Source of the DNA: Piromyces finnis
Lineage: Eukaryota; Neocallimastigomycota; Neocallimastigomycetes; Neocallimastigales; Neocallimastigaceae
Length of the DNA: 64,000 bases
NCBI GenBank assembly: GCA_002104945.1
Contig: MCFH01000067.1
Span: 62,001 to 126,000, forward strand
Reading direction: 5' to 3'
Part shown: in pieces, positions 1-11,276 of the stretch
Layout of the letters: the number at the start of each line of letters is the position of its first letter
Position numbering within the stretch: position 1 is the stretch's first letter
Made by a program: the position numbers and the translations under genes
The notes under the pieces: model-generated
Databases searched by the model: none
What the model was told of the DNA's origin: nothing
Seen by the model: the letters and a program-made list of their open reading frames with translations, nothing else

Positions 1-2102
1 TTATTATGGTAGCAATCCTTCCCTTCAATAAAACCCAAAGAACTTGTTAATAAATGCAATTTCATTGAATTACACTTATTGTGTGAAGTTAAAATTAAGT
101 TAGTTTTTAAGTTAGAATAAAACAGTTTTTTTGTTAATTCGGCTTCGTTTTTTGTAAAAAAAATGTCGCAAAGAATTAACTTTCAGCTGGATTTTTTCCT
201 TTTTTATACTTTTTTTTTGCATACTTAAAAACTGGTCATTCAGTCATTCCAATGAAGAAAGTGGCCATAAAAAGTATCAAAAAATTCATGTCCATTTTTA
301 ATGTTTGGTTTATTGATCAATATATTATAAATATATATTGTTTACATTTCAATATATGAATTGTTTTATTTTTTTTAATTACTATTTAAGTTAAAAACTG
401 GACATTCCAATGAAAAAAGTGGACATAAATTATCAAAATTCATGTCCATTTTAATGTTTGGTTTATTGAATAATACATTGTATATGGTATTTTAATTATA
501 ATTTCAAATTCAAATTAAAGTGATCTTTTTTTTTTTTTTTTTTTTTTTTTTTGGCCAAAAATTCAAGTAATGATTAATAGTTAAAAGGCTAAAAATTAAC
601 CAGAAAATTAAATTAGTTTTTTGATAAAAAAGTAAAAAAAAAATAATCTGTAATGTTTCAGTGTTACTTCATAATTAAGCATTGTATAAAAAATACTAGT
701 ATAATATAGAGTAAAATAAAAATTTCCATCTTTACACTAAATAGAAATAGAAATATTAAAAAATATAATAATGTTGTTAATATCGTTTAATGTTTAATTT
801 TTTCTACATAAAAATTTGCATATTCAATGTATCATCCATTTATACCTATACTCTTTTGTTTAATTTAAATAATTGTATTATACAATTTATTATATTCTAT
901 TATACCATATATTATCTAATGATGAATTAAAAATGATTTTATTAAAAAATAATTTATATATTGAAATATAATCAATATATATTTATAATATATAGATCAA
1001 TAGAACTGTTTTATATTAAAATTTTTATGAAAAAAAAGTATAAAAAAGAAAAATTTACGTTGAATTTAATTCTTTGCTACATTCTTTCTTGTAAAAGGTG
1101 TAGCCAAGATTGGGTGTAAAATAGTTAAAATGTGTTATAACATTAGCTAAATTAGATAAATAATGATTAAAGGGTTTTCCCTTTACATATTTTTGTAATT
1201 TTGTGATTTTATTTTACATATTAAGTGTTTTGCATTCAATAAGTATAATTATATTTAATTATATTTATCAACTAAATAATAGAAGAATAAGTTTTGGTGA
1301 TTAAAAAGGTTACTATCTTATAATAACGCTAGTGTTTTTAAGCATTTTGTGAAGAATGAGGTTTGAAGAATAATACTTTAAAGCTATATCAAAAATCGGA
1401 AAAAATCATTTCTACTATTGAGAAAATAAAAATCTTAGGTGGAAGAAGAAAGAAAAAAAAATATTTTAAAGAAGAATTGAGTAAACTAAAGAAGCTTAGT
1501 GCAAATCCGGAATTTAAGAAAGAAGTCTTTTAGCAATTCATAAAGAATTTGATTATATTAAAGATATTATGAGTAAATCTTTTTAACGATTAAGACTTAT
1601 AAAGAATGGTTTTTAATTTTGGAATTAAAACCTTTTTAAAGTAACAATATATAAATATTTAATAATATTTTAGAAAAAATTGTTAAATATTTAAAATAAC
1701 GATATATTTTAATAATAATTTTTATATGTAAAAATATAAAATAATATAAACTAAATAAAATCATTATTAAAACATAAAAAGCCTTATTAAAGTGTATAAA
1801 ATTTATTATTATTTTGACATTTGTAATTTAAAAATATTTTTGAATTATTTAGTTTAAAGAAGATAAATCATTTCGATATTGTAAAGTGGAGTGGATGTTA
1901 AATTGTTGAAAAGATTTGCATTATTCAAAGAATTGGATTGTAGAAGTAGTTGGTGATAATGAATTGAAATTATAATTATAGCAATAAAATAGTTGTTTTA
2001 ACAATGTAAAAAGTGTGTTCTTTTTTTTTTTTTATCTGAAAGTAATGTTCATACATTTAACCTTTTTAGTTACAAAAGAATAAAAATGAGTGACTTATTA
2101 AA
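1..2102. repeat. Inverted duplication A, left copy (cut by window edge)
   Basis: This stretch is the reverse complement of 11277-13378. Wherever I compared them by eye the copies are almost identical, for example 1-90 against 13290-13378 and 2017-2100 against 11281-11350. It has no convincing open frame. Positions 1 to about 1330 are the central part of a fold-back structure: sequence near 130-375 reappears inverted near 945-1100. A block of about 95 bp (near 240-310 and 390-480) occurs twice in direct orientation. The copy is probably longer and continues left of the window. Homology ends at about 2102, at a short AGTAATA stretch where the other copy is joined to LINE sequence. Confidence 0.85.
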
Positions 2103-2343
2103 GTAATATAAGATTTTTTTTCCTTTGATGTATTCTTTATATGTTGCGGAAATTTCAGAATTCCTTAGAGGAACCTTTTCTTTTTTTCTATTCTCATTAT
2201 TTAGTATTCATTAATTAATTTATGCTTTATTCAAATTTTCATATATTTTATTATTCATTATTAATTAAAATATATCTTAAATTAAAATATTAATAATAAA
2301 ATTAGATTTTATTAATGTTATCACTTTATATCATTTTATTTAG

Positions 2344-4076
2344 CAGAAAAACCCATTCCAACTACTGACTGCTACACTTATCTTGGTGTTCCATTTGAAA
2401 AGAATTTGTCCCTTAAACCAGTTATTAAAACTCTTAATAACAAAGTTTTGAAAGGACTTTTTTCAGTCAGTAAATTCTTAAGAAATCCTAATATTCCTAT
2501 TCCTTTCACAAAGCTAGTACTTAACTCACAAGTGATTAGTAGAGTTTCATACTTTCATTACTTGGATCCAACAAAGCTAGGTCTAGGATTGTTCAGAATC
2601 ATGTTAACAAAGGAATACGATGGGTTGCCGGAGTTCATAAAGCTGCATCGTTTATATCTTTATACTCTATCTCATAAGATTTGAATATTCCTCCATTGTC
2701 AGCCAAATGTGCGTTAGCTCAGGTTAGATGTTTTAACAAATGGAAAAACTCAAATTGTATTATCTCACACCTTGTCAATTACATTCCTAAATTTAAAAAA
2801 TATACATGGTGCAAATCAAGTAAGACACTTGATAAAAAATTAAAGAAGCATAGAGATGTTAAAGTAGTTAAAAACTTTTATTGGAAAGATCCCAAAGGGA
2901 ATTCAATCAAAGCACAATATTATGATGATAATAAATTTATTGAAACTAAAGATTTTATCAAATTATGTTATGAGTACCCAGAGTTTGCCTATGGCTTCTA
3001 CTGGCTATTGAAAACAAGAAGCGGATACAAGTTGGATGCTAGAATTGCAAAAGCTGCTAAAATTATTGATCCAGTTTGTCCTAACTACTGTCTATGTTGC
3101 AAAAGTGGAGATCAAAGTATTAAGCATTGGTTATTAGACTGTCCAACATTTAGAGATATCCGTATTAAAAATTACAATTCCATAGTCCAGCTATTAAATT
3201 TTTTCAGTCAGCATAATTCTAACAGTCCTATCAATAATAATGAAAATGTTAATAACAGTAGAGACAGCAATAATATTAATAGTAATAGTAACAAAAGTAG
3301 TAATAATAGTAACAATAGTAATAGTAATAATAATAGTAACAATAGTAATAGTAATAATAGTAATAATAACAATAGTAGTAGTAGTGGTAGAAGTAATAAT
3401 ATTAGTAATGATAGTAATAGTGAAGATAATAATTCTAATTTAGATAATAATTTAGTTAATAATAGTAATAGTTCTAATAATCCGGTGAATATTAATGTGT
3501 ATGATTATTCTAATGTGTGCAGTATAATATTTAAATTCCTTCTTGGGGGAAGAAGTTTTAACAATATCAATTACAATTCAAGGGAATGGAAAGAACTTTG
3601 TAAGCGTCAGATTCAATCTGGTACTAATGAAGGAACACTATTCTTGACAGTAACCGCGGAACTTCTAACCAAAATCATGCCTTTTGCTATTGGCCAGCAA
3701 TGGTCAATGTTCAAAAGGTTTGAAGCAACATCCAAGAGCGTCAATGCTGAAGAAACAGTAAGACAGGCCAGGAGGGCCAGCGCAACCAATGGAGATTATA
3801 ATTTTGTCCCATGATAAAATTTTGATCTTTGGCTCGGTGTCCCATTGGAAGTCAAATACAATTATTATACTTTAGAATCAAAGTGGCTTTCTTACTTTAA
3901 TTAAAAATACTAGAATAGAATACATTATACCCAATTTTTATTCATTTGTGTTTATTTAAATATATTTTTTTTATTTTTATTTTTAATTTTTTTATAACAT
4001 GTATTATAATTTTAATTAAATTAATAATAAAGTTTAAAATATTTGATGCCGTTAAAAAAAAAAAAAAAAAAAAAAA
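2344..4076 (+). pseudogene. 5'-truncated LINE-A copy with poly-A tail
   Basis: The C-terminal third of the ORF carried by the intact LINE at 19181-24835 is recognisable here. It runs from just after the RT catalytic region (YTYLGVPF) through the CCHC-like motif (CPNYC..CC....HWLLDC) and the asparagine/serine run to the same end, NFVP. A 4-bp deletion near 2562 and another change near 2670 break the frame; 2681-3814 is open again (377 codons). The 3' UTR ends in GATGCCGTT followed by an A-tract (4054-4076), as in the intact element. No target-site duplication was found. It is a dead-on-arrival retrocopy. Confidence 0.9.
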
Positions 4077-4171
4077 GTAATAATAGTAATAATTTTAGTA
4101 ATCCGGTGAATATTAATGTGTATGGTTATTCTAGTGTATGCAGTAAAATATTTAAATTCCTTCTTGGAGTT
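4077..4171 (+). pseudogene. LINE-A fragment (Asn-run region)
   Basis: About 95 bp directly after the poly-A of the previous copy match the LINE-A ORF just after the Asn/Ser run (SNNPVNINVYxYSxVC.KIFKFLLG). The sequence then stops matching. This suggests that the upstream truncated LINE landed in, or recombined with, an older LINE fragment. Confidence 0.75.
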
Positions 4172-5481
4172 ATTTAAATTCCTTCTAATAACTCTATAAA
4201 TATTAACGAGCATGCAATGTAGAAAACAAAAATATTATTAAATATTTAATGGATAAATGTGCTAACATGAATATTTTTTAATAGTATATAAACAAGTAAA
4301 TATATTTTAATAATGAGCCAAATACAACAAATTACATATTTTACAACTCAAATACTAAAATCCTTTTTTAAGATACATATTTATTATAATTATTTATTGT
4401 TTTATTAAAAAATATATATATATTATAAACTTTCTATATTAAATGTGATATACATATGTTTATTAATACTTGATATTAATTTTATTTATAATTTTTACTT
4501 AAAAACTAATTATACTTTAGCATAACTTAATATTATTAGCCAGTAAAAAATAAAGAGAATATTCATAATTTTAATTTTGTAAAGTCATTTTGAAAATTTA
4601 AAAATATATAATAATTGATATTACACATTTATAATAGTATCCATTTAAACTTTGTATCAATATTACTTTAATTTTATTTTCTACTTTATTAATTTAGAAA
4701 TTTATAAAATATAAAACATAAAATTAAGCATAATAAAATAAGTTTTCCATTTTATATATAATATATAATAAAAAAAATTGTAAAATAAATATGATGTTAA
4801 TTCTTTAATTAATAAAAAAAAAATTATTTAAATCATATTTTTAATTATTATTAATAACTTTATAAGGAGTATGTTTTTTTTTTATTAATTTTTTAGTTTT
4901 AGCATTTTATTAAAAATAAAGAAATTCCTAAAATATCTTTTTTATTTATTTAAATAAAACTATTTTTTTTGAAAAACATTTAATATTGGTTATTTTTTCT
5001 TATTAAAGTTTTACTACTTAATTTTTGTTATTTTAATAAATCATAATTATTTGGATTACAAATTTTTATTCCCAGTATGAAAAATATTATATACTTCATC
5101 TCTATTTAATAAATCTATAAAAATAATGATATAAATGAAAAATAGAAAATGTGTATGAATTTACTGTTTGAATTAAATAATATTGATAAAAAATAGTATT
5201 TCTAAAAATCATTCTATTACTTTAAATCCTTATAATTATAAATAGTAACATCAATAAATGAAGATATATTTAATATAAATGTATAATTTTATTATTTAAG
5301 AATTATAAGGAGCTTTATTTTTATAGTTATAAATTTTTAAAATTTTATAAATTTTAATTAGAGAAAAATGAAAAGAAGAAAAAAAACCTTTAAAGAAATA
5401 TAATGTTTTATTAAAAAAAAAAAAAAAAAAAAAAAAACATTTAAAAATATTTTTTTTAACTAAATTGAAATTTGGGAAGAA
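4172..5481. other. AT-rich intergenic with one ankyrin relic
   Basis: The only coding trace is at about 4208-4282 (+), where one frame reads as a single ankyrin repeat (RACNVENKNIIKYLMDKC) and then stops. The rest is AT-rich sequence with homopolymer runs. It ends in an A-tract (about 5411-5438), 44 bp before the glycosyltransferase start. Confidence 0.5.
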
Positions 5482-7224
5482 ATGAGTTCAGATGTATCAA
5501 TTGATAAAAAATTATTTAAGAAAAACTTAATTTTAATAGCTTTTATATTTATTATTATAATAGCATCAATAGTATGTATTTTAATTAATGATTACGGGCA
5601 AAATATTCAATTTATAAATTTAAAAAGTAAACAAAAAATTCAATTTAAAACTGTTAAAAATATTAAAATAGAAAGTTTAAATAATTTTGAATTAAACAAT
5701 ACTAAAAATATAGAATCAGAAGATACTGGAAAAATCGAAATAGATTATAATGAAAATACTGAAAATATAGAATCAGAAGATACTGGAAAAATCGAAATAG
5801 ATTATAATGAAAATACTGAGAATATAGAATTAAACCATACTAATATTGCTGAATTAAATAATACTAAGCATGTCGAAATAGAAAATATAGAAAACGTTGA
5901 ATCAAGCAATAGTAATAAAACTGAAATAGACAATACTAAAAATAAATTACCAAAAGGATTTGTTTTTTTAGATAATTATATTTCAAATGGCCCGATAACC
6001 CAAAATAGAGATATTGATGATGGGACGAAAAGAAATTTATATCAATTAATTAATAAAGAAAATGATGATTTTAACAACGATGAATATGATTACGATGAAT
6101 ATATGACACTAAAAAATGAAACACATTGGAAATCTGAATATTTCTGTCAAATTAATTCAAAGTCAAGACCTGAAGTTTTGAAAGGATATGATATAACATG
6201 TCCGGAATATTATACTATCGTTATTGATAAAGCATTTTACGGTCGTCATCCAAATGATAAGAAACATTGTCCTATTCGACTTACATATTCAAAACTCAGA
6301 AAATTAAAAAAAGGATGTGGCTATGAACCTATCAATGCTATAAAAAATAATTGTGAGGGAAAGCAATATTGTACACTTATTCCAAGTGATAGAGTGTTTA
6401 AAGATACGTGTGTAGGATTAAAAAAATACCTTCATATTGAATATCATTGTGTAAAAAAGGCACAACTAAAGAAAAAAAGAATTTCAATTGTTTCATTTTA
6501 TGATAATATAAAATCTAATACGATACAAGAACATTCTGTGAGTGAATTTTACCAATATTCTAATATTCATGGTTATGAATATTCCCTAAGCACTTATAAT
6601 TATATTCCAGATCGTGTTATTTATTTTATGAAATTTCAACCGATTATCGAAAAATTAACGGAAGGATTAAAAAATGATAGTTATGATTGGATTGTTTGGG
6701 TTGATAGTGATATTATTATTACCAACCCCAACATTAAAATAGAGACATTTTTACCAGATGAAAAAATGAGTAAAGTTCATTTAATTGCTGCTTTTGACTA
6801 TCGTGGTCGAAAAGATGTATGCTGTGGATTGAATGCAGGTGTTCTCTTTATTCGTGTTCATGAATGGTCCTTAAATTTATTTACAAGGGCAATGGCCTAT
6901 CCTTATTATCGTTCAAAAATGTTATTAGAATTGGATGATCAAACAGCATTAAACAATGTATTGATTGAATTTAATGAAAAGAAACATTATATTATTGTAC
7001 CTCATCAATGGTTTAACACTTTCCAACCCAATAAAGATGGCTTTTTATTACATATTATGGGAGGTAATCAAAAAAAGAAAGAACGTTTCCTCCAGGAATT
7101 CTTTAAAGAGTCTAAAAATAGTTCAGAATGGACAAATAGAACTAATGAAGACATGCGAAAAGAAATTATAGATTATTATAATAAAGATTTGGATGACCAA
7201 TTAAATATTGTTTTACAACCATAA
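5482..7224 (+). CDS. Membrane glycosyltransferase GT34 with SUEL lectin domain
   Basis: A 580-residue predicted type II membrane protein. A short cytoplasmic N-terminus precedes one hydrophobic segment (about residues 14-36). Then comes an acidic Asn/Glu stalk (about 60-150) containing two identical 20-residue units. Residues about 213-327 have the cysteine pattern and KYLHIEYHC ending of a SUEL (galactose/rhamnose-binding) lectin. Residues about 331-580 are a GT34 (GMA12/MNN10-type) domain: YDWIVWVDSD with the DxD metal site near 407-409, LNAGVLFIR, LDDQTALN, VPHQWFNTFQ and LLHIMGG. Known GT34 enzymes transfer galactose, mannose or xylose from nucleotide sugars in the Golgi; the substrate here is unknown. 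The ATG at 5482 is the first in frame, and there is no sign of introns. It is intact although repeats surround it. Confidence 0.88.
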   Translation: MSSDVSIDKKLFKKNLILIAFIFIIIIASIVCILINDYGQNIQFINLKSKQKIQFKTVKNIKIESLNNFELNNTKNIESEDTGKIEIDYNENTENIESEDTGKIEIDYNENTENIELNHTNIAELNNTKHVEIENIENVESSNSNKTEIDNTKNKLPKGFVFLDNYISNGPITQNRDIDDGTKRNLYQLINKENDDFNNDEYDYDEYMTLKNETHWKSEYFCQINSKSRPEVLKGYDITCPEYYTIVIDKAFYGRHPNDKKHCPIRLTYSKLRKLKKGCGYEPINAIKNNCEGKQYCTLIPSDRVFKDTCVGLKKYLHIEYHCVKKAQLKKKRISIVSFYDNIKSNTIQEHSVSEFYQYSNIHGYEYSLSTYNYIPDRVIYFMKFQPIIEKLTEGLKNDSYDWIVWVDSDIIITNPNIKIETFLPDEKMSKVHLIAAFDYRGRKDVCCGLNAGVLFIRVHEWSLNLFTRAMAYPYYRSKMLLELDDQTALNNVLIEFNEKKHYIIVPHQWFNTFQPNKDGFLLHIMGGNQKKKERFLQEFFKESKNSSEWTNRTNEDMRKEIIDYYNKDLDDQLNIVLQP

Positions 7225-7589
7225 AAAAATTATATATTTACCATTACATTTCAATTTATATCAAATGTATAATAAATTACTTTTACGATAGTTTAATAAT
7301 TTAGTAAAATCATTTATATAATAAGCATGAATTATTATCACTTAAATTTTTCTCTTATTATCATAATAGTACAAAGAAAAAAAAATTATTAAAAGCTTTA
7401 TTAAAAAACTAAAAGAACTTTTTTTTTACAAATTTACCAAAACATTATACATATATAATTATTACATATAGTTTACAATATATATATAAATAAAAAGTAA
7501 TATATCACTAATAATTATTATTTTTTATTATTACTCGTTTGTTTGAATATTTATTATTTTGAATATTAATGTCTATACATTTTCTTCAA

Positions 7590-8840
7590 TTAAATATTTG
7601 ATAATACTAATATTTTCCATATCGGCTTGACATATATAGTGTAAACAAATATTTCCGTTGTTACTTTTAATATTTGAATAATATTTATAATTTTTTTATA
7701 TTATACCATTTATTATTAAGATATTTTTGCTCCTTTGTCCATCAAATGTTTTCTATATGATCATTATGTTTATTATTAGCATACTTTAATTGTAAATATC
7801 CATATGAATCTTTAATGTTCATATTCATTTTTTTTTCTTCAATTAAATATTTAACAAGATCTAAGCTTTCTTTTTCTGATAAACATGCACGATGTAATAA
7901 AATACATCCATAATTATCTTTTATATTTATATCTGCTCCTTTATCAATTAAATATTTAACAATATTTATATTTCCATTTTCGCATGCTACATGTAATGGA
8001 GTACATCCAAAACTGTTTTTAACATTAGCATCAACGTTTTTCTCTTCAATTAAATATTTAACAAGATCTAGGTTTTCTTTTTCTTCCTGACAAGCAAAAT
8101 GTAATGGTGCCGTTCCAATATTATCACTAATATTTAGATCGGTTCCTTTATCAATTAAATATTTAACAACATTTATATGTCCATTTATGAATGCATAATA
8201 AAGAGGTATTAATTTATTAATTTCTTGAATATTAATATCAACATTTTTCTTTTCAATTAAATATTTAACAAGATCTAGGTTTTCTTTTTCTTCCTGACAA
8301 GCAAAATGTAATGGTGCCGTTTCAATATTATCACTAATATTTAGATTGGTTCCTTTTTCAATCAAATACTTTACAATATTTTCATTTCCTTGGTAATATG
8401 CATGATGTAATGGAGTCCATCCATCATTATTTTGAATATATTTTTCTTCAATTAAATATTTAACAAATTTTATAATATCTTTTTCTGATTTACATGAATA
8501 ATGTAAAGAAATATTTTCATCTTCGCCATTTATATGTAAATCTGCATCTTTATTGATCAAATATTCAATTATATTTTCATTTACTTTTTTAAATGCTAGG
8601 TGTAAAGGAGTTAATTTATTGTAATGTTGAATATTTATATTCATTTCTTTTTCTTCAATTTAATATTTAATAACATTAACATTTTCTATGTCTGCTTGGC
8701 ATGTATAATGTAAACATGTATTTCCTTCATTACTTTTAATACTTAAATCTACACCATGAGATAACAAATATTTAGTCGCTTTTTCATTTCCTTTATTACA
8801 TACATAATGTAATAAAGTCCTTCATCATGTTGCGTATTTA
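7590..8840 (-). pseudogene. Ankyrin-repeat gene, degraded
   Basis: The longest open part, 7742-8644 (300 codons), encodes about nine ankyrin repeats of the D-x-x-G-x-TPLHxAC..GN.NIVKYLI type. On the 5' side the same frame continues to about 8840 as another repeat (NTCLHYTC). A TAA stands near 8660 where a KYLI repeat needs Leu, so the ATG at 8644 is probably not the true start. On the 3' side a further repeat (NICLHYICQADMENISIIKYLIEEN) is readable near 7590-7665, after several stops. No other domain is visible. Ankyrin arrays bind proteins; with nonsense codons on both sides this one is probably dead. Confidence 0.8.
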
Positions 8841-8993
8841 TATTTATATCTAATTTTTTTTTTACATCAATCATTATTTAATGAATGAATAATTAATATC
8901 ATTTCTTTAATATGCATTACTTTAATAGCCATATATTAAAGATGTAAAATTTCAAATTCATCATTTAAACATTTTTCAGTCAAGCACTAAATC

Positions 8994-10123
8994 AATTTTT
9001 TTAGACTAGGAAGAGAATAAACATCTTTTATTTATTTAATTTGTGATATTACATAATATTAGGTGATAATACATATTGATATAATAAATAATAAATAAAA
9101 ATAATAAAATATATATAAATAAAAATATAAATATAAAATAATATAAAATAATTATTTAAGTTGCATAAAAGTTCAATGAACTCTGCAATTTGTACTGTGT
9201 GGGATTGGTCTCTACCTAATAAATTAAATGAAATAAAGAAAAAGAAGTAACATCAGGTATGATAGTGTGATGTCCACTAAACTCTCCCATGAGTTGGTAA
9301 TGTTTTCATTCGAATTTAAGGAAATACTAACATTGAACTCTGTGTACGGAACACTGAGAATGCTCCTTTGCCATATCGGTACAACGTCGGCGCTCTTGAT
9401 GACGTTAGGTGTCTTACTAAACCTATCAAAAAGTAGCTTCATAGAGCTACTAATGATAGGGATTGTTTTAGTAAGAAAAGCCGCGAGACCCTCTACCTAT
9501 GGAACATGAGACCCCGATGAACTGTACAGCTGTTCATTTAAATGTCTTTGTTCCTAAATTTAAGTGAGGTTTGTTGAGACCGATATGCATTAGGCGATTT
9601 GAATTAAGGAATTTTTTGTTAGTATATCTGAGGGTTTTTACTTCCATTATTTAGGCTACTATTATTCCAATAGTGTTCTCTAATATCTTTAGTACTTTTA
9701 ATATTTATTTTCATAAGCTTCTTTGGTAGTGAACAAGATTCTTTGGCCCAAGAGTAATGAGACATGGGAGGAATAGATCGGACGAGATCTTTAATTATAC
9801 AATTTGATTTTCTCCATTTAACAATACATTTCACTTGTTGCGCAGCACAAATACCTGAAAGGGTAGGAATCTTCATATCTCTTGTAAGAGCATACAGACT
9901 AATAAATGAATTTCGTTCAAAAATAAAATCTTTGTTATTAAGGCTTTTATTGTGAAAGCTATTGACACTCCATAAAACAGCAGTATTGATAAGAGTTTGT
10001 TTCACCAAGAAGGAACATAAAAATATATTTTTAGTTTGTTGTTAGTAAAATTTAATGGAATACATCCTTTGCTATTTTTAATATCAATTTTAGCACCATA
10101 TTCAACTAAATATTTTTACATTT
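8994..10123 (-). repeat. Inverted duplication B, left copy (LINE-B plus ankyrin piece)
   Basis: This is the reverse complement of 14186-15310. The 129-codon frame at 9619-10008 is translated identically in both copies. It matches the post-RT region of LINE-A at clear but moderate similarity (SFISLYxLTRDxKIPxLS, VKWRKSNCIIxDLV), so it belongs to a second LINE family, here called LINE-B. The LINE-B 3' UTR lies at about 8994-9610 and ends in TAGTCTAAAA (sense). At the other edge, 10030-10123 is part of an ankyrin gene that is also next to the right copy. Both copies therefore arose by segmental duplication, not by two insertions. Confidence 0.85.
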
Positions 10124-10524
10124 TATTACATTATTTGTTTTTCATTTACATGGTCAAACATTGTAAAATAACAAAAACCACTATAATTAACAATAATAAT
10201 AAATATATTCATTTTTAAAATAGAACAATATTAAGATATAACAGGATGTAGATGTAATGAATATACTTAAATAAGTTTGTAACAATAGCTATAACTAATG
10301 CATTGCATAATATTTGGATGATGATGTTTATTTTATTTTTATTTTAATAACGATAATAAAGTGAACTATTACAACTTTGTATATGCTCATTTCTCAATTT
10401 GATAAAAGCATTTCCTACTGTGTATGAATAATACAGTTTGGTTCGTCCATTATTCTTTCTAATTCTAATATTATTAATATTTAATACACTTTATATTAAA
10501 TTTTACTTTCTGAATGAGATATAG
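10124..10524. other. AT-rich spacer
   Basis: No feature is recognised here. It separates duplication B from the poly-T end of the next LINE fragment. Confidence 0.5.
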
Positions 10525-11276
10525 TTTTTTTTTTTTTTTTTTTTTTTTTTTAACGGCATCAATTATTTTTAAACTCTTTTAATTTAATTAAAATTATAAT
10601 ACATGTAATATAAAAAATTAAAAGTAAAAATAAAAATAAAAAAAAATATGTTTAAATAAAAACAAATGAATAAAAATTGGGTATAATGTATTCTATTCTA
10701 GTATTTTTAATTAAAGTAAGAAAGCCACTTTGATTCTAAAGTATAATAATTGTATTTGATTTCCAATGGGACAACAAGCCAAAGATCAAAATTTTGTCAT
10801 GGAACAAAATTATGATCTCCATTGGTTACGCTGGCCGTCCTGTCCTGTTTTACTGTTTCTTCAGCATTGACGCTCTTGGATGTTGCTTCAAACCTTTTGA
10901 ACATTAACCATTGCTGGCCAATAATAAAAAGCATGATTTTGGTAAGAAATTCAGCGGTTACCGTCAAGAATGGTGTTCCTTCATTAGTACCAGATTGAAT
11001 CTGACGCTTACAAAGTTCTTTCCATTCTCTTGAATTGTAACTGATATTGTTAAAACTTCTTCCCCCAAGAAGGAATTTAAATATTATACTGCACACATTA
11101 GAATAATCATACACATTAATATTCACCGGATTATTAGAACTATTACTATTATTAACTAAATTACTATCTAAATTAGAATTATTATCTTCACTATTGCTAT
11201 CATTACTAATATTATTATTTCTATTACTACTATTGTTACTATTACTATTGTTATTATTATTACTACTATTATTACT
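10525..11276 (-). pseudogene. LINE-A 3' fragment with poly-A tail
   Basis: In the sense (minus) direction the fragment starts inside the Asn/Ser-coding run of LINE-A. It continues through the conserved C-terminus (FKFLLGGRSFNN, KRQIQSGTNEG, QQWxMFKRFEATSKSVNAEETV), the 3' UTR and the GATGCCGTT end, and has a poly-A tail (poly-T at 10525-10551). It abuts duplication A at about 11277. In the other A copy, LINE-A sequence also follows in the same orientation, but after 240 bp of unrelated sequence and with about 1 kb more of the ORF. A deletion at a short AGTAATA repeat would explain the difference. Confidence 0.88.

Noticed and set aside
3240-3443. 67-codon hydrophobic frame rich in Ile/Val
   Set aside because: It is the out-of-frame reading of the (AAT/AGT)n Asn-Ser run of the LINE; a repeat artefact.
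9267-9509. 80-codon ORF in duplication B (also 14806-15048)
   Set aside because: It lies antisense in the LINE-B 3' UTR, and has no domain and no independent support.
10525-10551. T-tracts as transcription terminators
   Set aside because: The long T-tracts here and at 19181 and 53073 are poly-A tails of minus-strand retroelements.
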